In this document: in pieces, positions 22,501-24,614 of the stretch
Numbering within the stretch: position 1 is the first letter of the stretch
Layout: the number at the start of each line of letters is the position of its first letter
Assembly: GCA_002633005.1 (NCBI GenBank)
Contig: NMRA01001321.1
Span: forward strand, 1 to 24,614
Reading direction: 5' to 3'
Source of the DNA: Phoronis australis
Taxonomy: Eukaryota > Phoronida > Phoronidae
Length of the DNA: 24,614 bases
Notes under the pieces: model-generated
What the model saw: the letters and a program-made list of their open reading frames with translations, nothing else
The model's database searches: none
What the model was told of the DNA's origin: nothing
Made by a program: the position numbers and the translations under genes

Positions 22501-24614
22501 CTCCAATGGCGTAATCGTAGATAGAACAATTCCCAAGTTTAAAAACATCCAGTTTGACGGACTTCGCGTCCACGGAGGCATTACATGCTCCTTTGACCCT
22601 GAGCTGAAAGTCTGGCACGTTAACAGTTATTATACCCGAGTCCAGCTCCACCCGACAGATGAATGTAAGTCGTTGTGTTCATCAACCCAAAGTGTGGATA
22701 CTCTTCGTATACCAGAACTGAAACCTGCCAATAACTCTGATGGAGCAATCAACGCAAGTGAAAGTGATGCTATTTGCAAACAGGGGAATATTTTCAAGAA
22801 GTCTTTCCCTAAGTACATCACGACTGATCACGTACGACTGCGTTGGGATTCTGTTAGCGGGTCTCCAATAGAAGACTACAAGATTGGATTTTCTAGAGCT
22901 GATCTAGAGACAACGCATGGTGCACCGTTTTACAGCAAAACCTATTCTGGCTTTGGACAAGGTGATTCGTTCTACCTATGGATGCAAATTATCTCCAAAT
23001 CTGGAACACAGTCGAAGATAACTCTGGGGCCAATATTCGTCGATGAAACGCCACCACAATTTTCTGGAACTCTTAGTGTGAACGTGGGAAGTAAGAGAGA
23101 GGACCCTATAACAATTTCATGGTCAGCTGGTGCAATTTATGACGAAGAATATTCCAACGGAATTGACAAATATCAATATGCCGTAGGTAAGTGACACATT
23201 ACTCGAGTGTAACAACTCTTGGAAGGCCCGGATGTTTCAACCAGTCTCTGTTACTTGTAACAAAGATGTCGCCTGTCATTTTCTGCTTTCCTGATTGCAT
23301 GTTCTTGTTTTTTGAAGTAAATATCGTCATCTGAGCGAATCTGTGCGATAACTGAAAAATATGTTACATCGTCATTTCCCTAAGTATTGCGGTAGATGCC
23401 CTAACTGGGTTACCGTAAGTGAATCTCAAATTTCATCATTGTAGCGAAAGTAATAGCTTGTAATTTGTAAGTAGATCTGTACGTGGTAAAGTGAAATAGA
23501 AATTATTGTCCATTGAATCTATATGCAACGCCATCTTTGAACGCTACTTTTTTGATTCATGAGATTCGATGGAACCATTTGTTTCGGTTCTTTAATGCTG
23601 AGAGGAAGTTCTCCTAGTTACACACCAGAATACCAAAGACTTCCGCTTGAACCAGGTAACGAGAACTTTAAAAACTTTTTCGAAATTGCTGAGGATTGGC
23701 AAGATAGCTCAAAAAGTGTAAAGTAATACCATCATTTAATTCCAGGTGACGAGTTCACCATCCATTCCGCTTCACCATTTCAAGCTTTTGTACCTCAAAG
23801 TTGTGATCGAGGTACACAGTGTCTGCATGTAGAGAAAGGTCCCATTCAAAAGCATGACGCCGCGTTTGGGCGGAGTTACTCTATCAGCATCAAAGTGTTC
23901 AATCGCGCTGGCTTGAGTAGTGTGTTCACTACTTCCTTGTTTAATCTGACGTCAGGTATTCCACCGAGTGTGGGCGTGGTCTATGACGTTGATGGCGATT
24001 CCAGTTACGGTTCTTTGGTTGACGATGATTTTATGAAGCCAGGCAAATTCTGTGTTCGGTGGTCCGGTTTCAGAAGTCAAGACGAGATCGAGTATGACGT
24101 TGGATTAGGCACTGCAAAAAATCTCACCGACGTTGTGAGCTACATATCAGCTACTCAGCTAGCTGTTGTGGGTAAAGATTATGTTTGTCTCACACTGCCT
24201 GACAGGAATCTGTCGAGAGTGTTTTCCACAGTGAAAGCGTCAGTGAAGCATGATTCTTCGAGTTTTGTCGTTGCTTCCTCAGACGGTGCGTATATTTTGA
24301 GAAGGAACATTCAAAAAGAGTCTTTGAAAATATTTGATGGTTTGGGCTGTAAACACGTCAGAGAATACGAAGATGCACCCGGTTTTACATTAAATGGCTC
24401 AACTGGCTCAACGCACATTCTTCGTTTTAAACAAGTCGAATATCTATCACCATTGTACACTGTAAAACTATCAAGCTCTGAAGAACTGACTGGCGTGAAA
24501 ATGACCCAGAAAGGAGCAGAACCCAGAAACGTGCAGAACGACTTTGACGGATCAAAGTATTTCGCTTACTATACGTTTGAGTGGCGGAATGACCCATTCA
24601 CATTTGATGTAGTT
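3603..24614 (+). CDS. Secreted or cell-surface EMI/EGF/FN3-like modular protein, 11 exons, 3' incomplete
   Basis: Eleven exons join in frame to 4215 coding bases (1405 residues), with no stop before the window end. Order by residue: signal peptide 1-20, EMI 22-84, EGF-like 88-118, cysteine-rich module 121-163, EGF-like 167-204, beta-rich linker about 206-430, then FN3/Ig-like modules to 1405. Introns 3 to 7 and 10 are phase 1, as is usual for shuffled extracellular modules. Introns 1, 2 and 8 are phase 2 and intron 9 is phase 0. N-glycosylation sequons are frequent, and no membrane segment follows the signal peptide in this part. A secreted, matrix or adhesion role is inferred from domain types. 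Signal peptide plus EMI plus EGF is the N-terminal layout of MEGF10/11-type receptors, but the FN3-like half is not. The start is the first ATG giving a signal peptide with a phase-compatible donor. Undetected extra cassette exons in phase-1 introns remain possible. Confidence 0.85.
3668..4610 (+). other. Intron 1, first part: nothing recognised
   Basis: This is AT-rich intronic sequence with short open frames only, none of which has recognisable motifs or flanking splice sites in the required phase. Intron 1 as a whole spans 3668-10458. Confidence 0.5.
4611..4879. repeat. Compound CGT / GAT / AAT trinucleotide microsatellite
   Basis: The array starts with CGT units near 4611-4630, passes through an AGC-rich bridge, and becomes an uninterrupted GAT/AAT array at about 4675-4820. 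It ends with the element ATAGTACTAGTAATT repeated at about 4851 and 4866. Open frames across it on both strands encode only homopolymer-like protein and are artefacts of the repeat. Confidence 0.9.
4880..7511 (+). other. Intron 1, middle part: nothing recognised
   Basis: I see no domain, RNA gene or clear mobile element here. Short frames on both strands (for example 5526-5729, 6196-6411 and 6875-7087, minus) have no recognisable content and lack splice context. Confidence 0.45.
7512..7752. repeat. CAA / CAATAA microsatellite, probably the 3' tail of the adjacent retrotransposon
   Basis: Plus-strand CAA units (7516-7570) become CAATAA hexamers, then AAT, then further CAATAA/CAATGA variants to 7752. 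Read on the minus strand this is a TTG/TTATTG array. It lies about 65 bases past the stop codon of the decayed retrotransposon reading frame that ends at 7818. Non-LTR elements often end in such simple repeats, so a shared origin is likely. Long open frames here on both strands are repeat artefacts. Confidence 0.8.
7818..8622 (-). pseudogene. Non-LTR retrotransposon, C-terminal fragment with zinc-knuckle region, decayed
   Basis: The minus strand carries the part after the reverse transcriptase. In order: IEKVHNDFCK (frameshifted at its end), SIKTPNAMARGEYGRQLL, then after another shift QSENGICNWVHSVKEIL followed in frame by YRYGYGEVWL and FKQRLLDFGVQEWQQEI. After a further shift near 8100 come GRHMGIPRSERICDICC and EDEPHFMCRCPVL, with C-x2-C...H-x3-4-C spacing like a zf-RVT metal-binding knot. 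An in-frame TGA replaces an expected arginine codon right after VLGDL, and the frame ends at TAA 7818-7820. The pattern matches the C-terminal region of reverse-transcriptase proteins widely predicted in cnidarians, molluscs and amphioxus. The catalytic RT core is missing beyond about 8622, so the copy is 5'-truncated. Confidence 0.75.
8640..8870. other. GC-rich block inside intron 1, unassigned
   Basis: This block is clearly richer in C and G than its surroundings and contains several CpG words, a TGACGTC octamer-like site and ATTGG. It could be a repeat remnant or a regulatory element. It begins immediately beyond the recognisable edge of the retrotransposon fragment. I cannot identify it. 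Confidence 0.25.
8871..10458 (+). other. Intron 1, last part: nothing recognised
   Basis: No recognised feature lies here. A minus-strand frame at 10191-10379 has no known motifs. The stretch ends in a strong acceptor, a pyrimidine-rich tract with TTTTTACAG ending at 10458. Confidence 0.45.
10459..10560 (+). CDS. Exon 2: first half of the EMI domain
   Basis: The exon encodes residues 23-55, from KCSYYVTEVY through SYQERYTESC to WWWRCTRY. This holds the first three EMI cysteines (C24, C44, C52) and the conserved W..(R/K)CTRY element. EMI domains mediate protein contacts and multimerisation in emilins, multimerins and MEGF proteins. The exon is 102 nt, phase 2 at both ends, acceptor TTTTTACAG|G, donor CTACAG|GTATAA. 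A run of three tryptophans before RC is unusual, since one or two aromatic residues are normal there. No stop is met only in this frame with the phase-2 entry. Confidence 0.85.
10561..12063 (+). other. Intron 2: one AT palindrome, otherwise nothing recognised
   Basis: An imperfect palindrome around TATATATATA spans 10633-10670 with arms of TTAATTA and flanking GCTAAT/ATTAGC. A 138-codon plus-strand frame at 11323-11739 has no recognisable domain and no matching splice sites, and I treat it as chance. The intron ends in CCGTACTTTCAG. Confidence 0.5.
12064..12152 (+). CDS. Exon 3: second half of the EMI domain
   Basis: Residues 57-85 read TAYRHDTRQVMRYRCCPNYL, then YVRQNSTCE. This is the C-terminal EMI signature: YR repeats, the paired cysteines (C71, C72) of the CCPGY-like motif, and C84 just before the first EGF module. 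An N-S-T sequon at Asn81 may be glycosylated. The exon is 89 nt, entering in phase 2 and leaving in phase 1, which is what links the phase-2 EMI exon to the phase-1 EGF exons. Acceptor is TACTTTCAG|C and donor GAAC|GTAAGT. It is too short to show up as an open reading frame on its own. Confidence 0.85.
12153..13269 (+). other. Intron 3: inverted-repeat element, otherwise nothing recognised
   Basis: Apart from the GC-rich inverted-repeat element at 12641-12896 I recognise nothing. A minus-strand frame of 105 codons at 12241-12558 has no known motifs. The intron ends in ACATTTTGCAG. Confidence 0.45.
12641..12896. mobile_element. Imperfect inverted-repeat (MITE-like) element
   Basis: The left side GCATGCGC, a G-run followed by GCT, then TGGCGAAGTGGAC with A/T-rich sequence recurs inverted on the right as GTCCACATCGCCA, AGCCCCCC and GCGCATGC. 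The matches keep the same order and similar spacing over about 70 bases per arm, with gaps. It stands out by GC content and a G10 or longer run at about 12655-12664. No duplicated target site is evident, and no transposase is encoded. Confidence 0.45.
13270..13371 (+). CDS. Exon 4: first EGF-like domain
   Basis: Residues 87-119 contain six cysteines at 88, 94, 100, 106, 109 and 118, in LCQGERKCPNGGHC, FCSNC and NDGYYSPKC. Spacing C-x5-C-x5-C-x5-C-x2-C-x8-C follows the EGF pattern, except that two residues instead of one separate the fourth and fifth cysteines. The G-Y near the end is the usual EGF turn. The exon is 102 nt, phase 1 at both ends, acceptor TTTTGCAG|C, donor GACG|GTGAGT, a classic shuffling cassette. 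The open frame around it extends into intron on both sides and should not be taken as the gene boundary. Confidence 0.88.
14511..14663. mobile_element. 153-bp foldback MITE
   Basis: The left arm runs TAAATAGGTTATACAA, GTACGTGTTTGTACCA, then TTATTATAT, and the right arm is its reverse complement, so nearly the whole unit folds back on itself around a short centre near 14587. Arms differ by a few substitutions and a 1-2 base gap. TA lies at both outer edges and could be a Tc1/mariner-type TA duplication, but this is uncertain. Confidence 0.65.
14716..14737. repeat. Perfect 22-bp palindrome
   Basis: GTTATCTCACT is followed directly by its exact reverse complement AGTGAGATAAC with no spacer. It sits about 14 bases from the tRNA-like sequence and may be part of the same repeat unit. 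Confidence 0.8.
14752..14822 (-). repeat. tRNA-like sequence, probable SINE head or tRNA pseudogene
   Basis: On the minus strand a 71-base stretch starts GCCGCTAAGTGG. It has an A-box-like segment (about 14803-14817) and a B box GGTTCGAATTC (14760-14770), the two internal promoter elements of RNA polymerase III. The length suits a tRNA, but the anticodon stem closes on a loop of only three to five bases and just four acceptor positions pair. A functional tRNA is therefore unlikely, and a tRNA-derived SINE is the better reading. Confidence 0.5.
15375..15440. repeat. Hairpin with GC-rich cap
   Basis: Arms 15375-15393 and 15422-15440 pair at 18 of 19 positions (GTGGATTTTTGAGAATTAT). Between them lies CCTCGGGGCTGACGCCCC followed by TCGGG, itself able to form a short stem of GGGGC with GCCCC. 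It is probably the core of a small palindromic transposon. No function is assigned. Confidence 0.6.
16114..16248 (+). CDS. Exon 5: small cysteine-rich module
   Basis: Residues 120-164 hold seven cysteines (121, 129, 134, 143, 146, 163 and the following module start), in CPLSRIPGC, MTCSSGP, VCQEC and NNRC. The pattern recalls EGF-like or furin-type spacing but fits neither exactly. The exon is 135 nt, phase 1-1, acceptor GCATATTTCAG|C, donor TTGC|GTAAGT. Another AG at 16081-16082 would extend the open frame upstream but enters in phase 0, so it cannot follow the phase-1 EGF exon. That decides the start. The longer frame from 15948 to 16397 is in the same phase and includes intron. Confidence 0.72.
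16249..16963 (+). other. Intron 5: facing AT-rich arrays before exon 6
   Basis: Apart from the paired microsatellite at 16789-16935 nothing is recognised. Short open frames at 16595-16852 and 16839-17039 run through the repeat. The first has no domain, and the second overlaps exon 6 in a different frame. Confidence 0.5.
16789..16935. repeat. Inverted pair of ATA/TTA microsatellites
   Basis: An ATAATGATA-type array (16789-16845) is followed by a TTATTATCG/TTATTG-type array (16867-16935), so the two can base-pair in RNA. The right array ends about 30 bases before the acceptor of exon 6. Confidence 0.75.
16964..17086 (+). CDS. Exon 6: second EGF-like domain
   Basis: Residues 166-205 read KCSWLSNTWCWPGTC, then SSCSCIAGF and GTNNCD. 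The six cysteines at 167, 175, 180, 189, 191 and 204 give C-x7-C-x4-C-x8-C-x-C-x12-C, with C-x-C followed by a glycine and aromatic residue as expected of EGF. The exon is 123 nt and phase 1-1, acceptor ACATTGTTTTAG|C, donor GACA|GTGAGT. Its frame is closed on both sides within introns, so it does not appear as a long open frame. It joins exon 5 with proline and exon 7 with isoleucine at the split codons. Confidence 0.8.
17087..17505 (+). other. Intron 6: nothing recognised
   Basis: This is AT-rich intronic sequence ending in CTTATAATTTCAG. No motif or repeat stands out. Confidence 0.5.
17506..17775 (+). CDS. Exon 7: beta-rich linker region
   Basis: Residues 207-295 start ASVRPNLLTCTTRAV and contain PNSCGNQQDFW, the alternating stretch IRFSFTFEFKVS, and end AYMQVTTLSKT. 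Alternating hydrophobic residues suggest beta strands. No catalogued domain is recognised. A similar segment follows the EGF modules in uncharacterised marine invertebrate proteins, as far as I remember. The exon is 270 nt, phase 1-1, acceptor ATAATTTCAG|T, donor ACAG|GTTTGT. An upstream in-frame ATG at 17454 lies in the intron and is not a start. Confidence 0.8.
17776..18260 (+). other. Intron 7: nothing recognised
   Basis: No support for features was found. Small frames on both strands (17954-18151 plus, 18063-18344 minus) lack motifs. The intron ends in CATATATTGCAG. Confidence 0.5.
18261..18399 (+). CDS. Exon 8: linker region, second part
   Basis: Residues 297-341 read VAKYSGNNRYISRCTHTYSS to TITCTNKLTFEGVALQNND. 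Two cysteines (310 and 326) could pair with each other. The exon is 139 nt, phase 1 in and phase 2 out. The donor GACAA|GTTAGT is chosen because exon 9 enters in phase 2 and the joined text NNDKYCVKYTAVGGGYF is smooth. No named domain is recognised. Confidence 0.8.
18400..18803 (+). other. Intron 8: contains one foldback
   Basis: The 84-nt hairpin at 18528-18611 is the only structure seen. The intron ends in TTTCTTTCCACCCTAG. Confidence 0.55.
18528..18611. mobile_element. 84-nt foldback, likely miniature transposon or hairpin
   Basis: The outer arms GGTAATAGTCAC pair exactly with GTGACTATTACC. Further in, AGAGGTC pairs with GACCTCT and TTGAGAACCAG pairs exactly with CTGGTTCTCAA, leaving a six-base loop. 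Only a 3-base gap and a few mismatches interrupt the stem. An intronic hairpin this long could also be a substrate for small-RNA processing, but that is speculation. Confidence 0.65.
18804..19938 (+). CDS. Exon 9: start of the FN3/Ig-like modular region
   Basis: Residues 342-720. Two strand-rich module ends are visible, LYCVTAQVLDVSGNTRVARR (482-501) and TYRIWVQAKDVMGNVAIDN (629-647), the latter followed by the linker IDSSPS (651-656). Module interiors show ILWTRHF with DGITRFQYAV, and MKFEFNAMDSDSGLHDVKWK. These alternating patterns with a terminal Y-x-V-x-A-x-D-x-x-G strand are typical of FN3 or Ig-like folds. The first third is cysteine-bearing (for example C-S-E-T-S-T-C) and belongs to the linker. 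At 1135 nt this is a long exon, entering in phase 2 and leaving in phase 0 at TAAAG|GTACGG. The ATG at 18772 is intronic. Confidence 0.88.
19939..22000 (+). other. Intron 9: diverged tandem repeat, otherwise nothing recognised
   Basis: This intron of about 2 kb contains the repeat at 20540-21600. Frames at 20411-20614, 20714-20959 and 21036-21302 fall in or near that repeat and are not coding by any evidence I see. The intron ends in ATATTTTCCTTTCAG. Confidence 0.5.
20540..21600. repeat. Diverged tandem repeat of about 340-420 bp, three copies
   Basis: Three landmarks recur in the same order. GACCAAT-type words lie at 20555, 20976 and, weakly, 21353. GCG(T/C)CACCTA-type words lie at 20707, 21123 and 21463. 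CCTCTTTAT followed by CCAAACCGCTC-like and GATCAT-like words lies near 20752, 21167 and 21506. Spacing is about 420 then 340 bases. Copies are strongly diverged, so the duplication is old. Confidence 0.55.
22001..23186 (+). CDS. Exon 10: FN3/Ig-like modules
   Basis: Residues 721-1115. Three linkers of the form V-D-x-S/T-x-P mark module borders: VDTSPP (787-792), VDRTIP (893-898) and VDETPP (1067-1072). Each is preceded by a strand such as YYFTLTSRN, YYLSVVAYNG or FYLWMQIISKSG. Interiors show LSGNWHGFFDHESGVRFYRF, VRLRWDSVSGSPIEDYKIGF and ITISWSAGAIYDEEYSNG. Cysteines at 903-944, including CKSLC, suggest one disulphide-stabilised insertion. The exon is 1186 nt, enters in phase 0 with TPTGGDNVYCP, and leaves in phase 1 at GTAG|GTAAGT. 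A non-ATG start has no support, because the reading frame runs straight from the acceptor. Confidence 0.88.
23187..23745 (+). other. Intron 10: nothing recognised
   Basis: This is a plain intron of 559 bases ending in TTTAATTCCAG. No repeat or motif stands out. Confidence 0.55.
23746..24614 (+). CDS. Exon 11: FN3/Ig-like modules, open at the window edge
   Basis: The phase-1 entry completes a glycine, and the frame then stays open for 289 codons to the last base, so the exon is cut by the window end. Module strands SYSISIKVFNRAGLSSVF (1159-1176) and the linker TSGIPP (1184-1189) precede another module with FCVRWSGFRSQDEIEYDVGL. Later text (LSRVFSTVKASVKHD, FTLNGSTGSTHILRFKQVEY, KYFAYYTFEW) keeps a beta-strand look, with sequons at NLT, NLS and NGS. 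No transmembrane segment is reached. The 3' part of the gene, and any membrane anchor, must lie beyond the window. Confidence 0.88.

Overview
The window is genomic DNA from an animal, most likely a marine invertebrate such as a cnidarian, cephalochordate or hemichordate. The sequence alone does not fix the phylum. The evidence is a split gene with canonical GT..AG introns and extracellular domains typical of animals, low coding density, long simple-sequence arrays, and decayed non-LTR retrotransposons of kinds common in those groups. The first six bases are an EcoRI site, so the window may begin at a clone end. I see no prokaryotic genes.

Bases 1 to about 2480 are a cluster of dead mobile elements. 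First comes a plus-strand 3' fragment of a retrotransposon whose C-terminal domain resembles a restriction-like endonuclease. It abuts a minus-strand 5' fragment of a CR1/L2-like element that carries a 2A (StopGo) peptide directly in front of an APE-type endonuclease and has no reverse transcriptase. Next is a roughly 606-bp non-autonomous DNA transposon with 30-bp terminal inverted repeats and internal 93-bp repeats.

From about 3603 to the right edge there is one plus-strand gene, open at its 3' end. I assembled eleven exons by matching splice sites and intron phase: 3603-3667, 10459-10560, 12064-12152, 13270-13371, 16114-16248, 16964-17086, 17506-17775, 18261-18399, 18804-19938, 22001-23186 and 23746-24614 (continuing). 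Every junction keeps frame, giving 4215 nt or 1405 residues. The product reads as signal peptide, EMI domain, EGF-like domain, small cysteine-rich module, second EGF-like domain, a beta-rich linker, then about six FN3/Ig-like modules separated by V/I-D-x-S/T-x-P linkers. It is a secreted or cell-surface protein, probably adhesive or part of the extracellular matrix. The first half of the layout recalls MEGF10/11-type proteins. The second half resembles large uncharacterised predicted proteins of marine invertebrates, but that comparison is from memory.

The introns hold the rest. Intron 1 (6.8 kb) contains a GAT/AAT array and a decayed non-LTR retrotransposon tail ending in a CAA/CAATAA array. 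Intron 3 has an imperfect inverted-repeat element. Intron 4 has a 153-bp foldback element, a perfect 22-bp palindrome, a tRNA-like sequence and a GC-capped hairpin. Intron 5 has facing AT-rich arrays just before an exon. Intron 8 has an 84-nt foldback, and intron 9 a diverged tandem repeat. I found no complete RNA gene and no CRISPR array.
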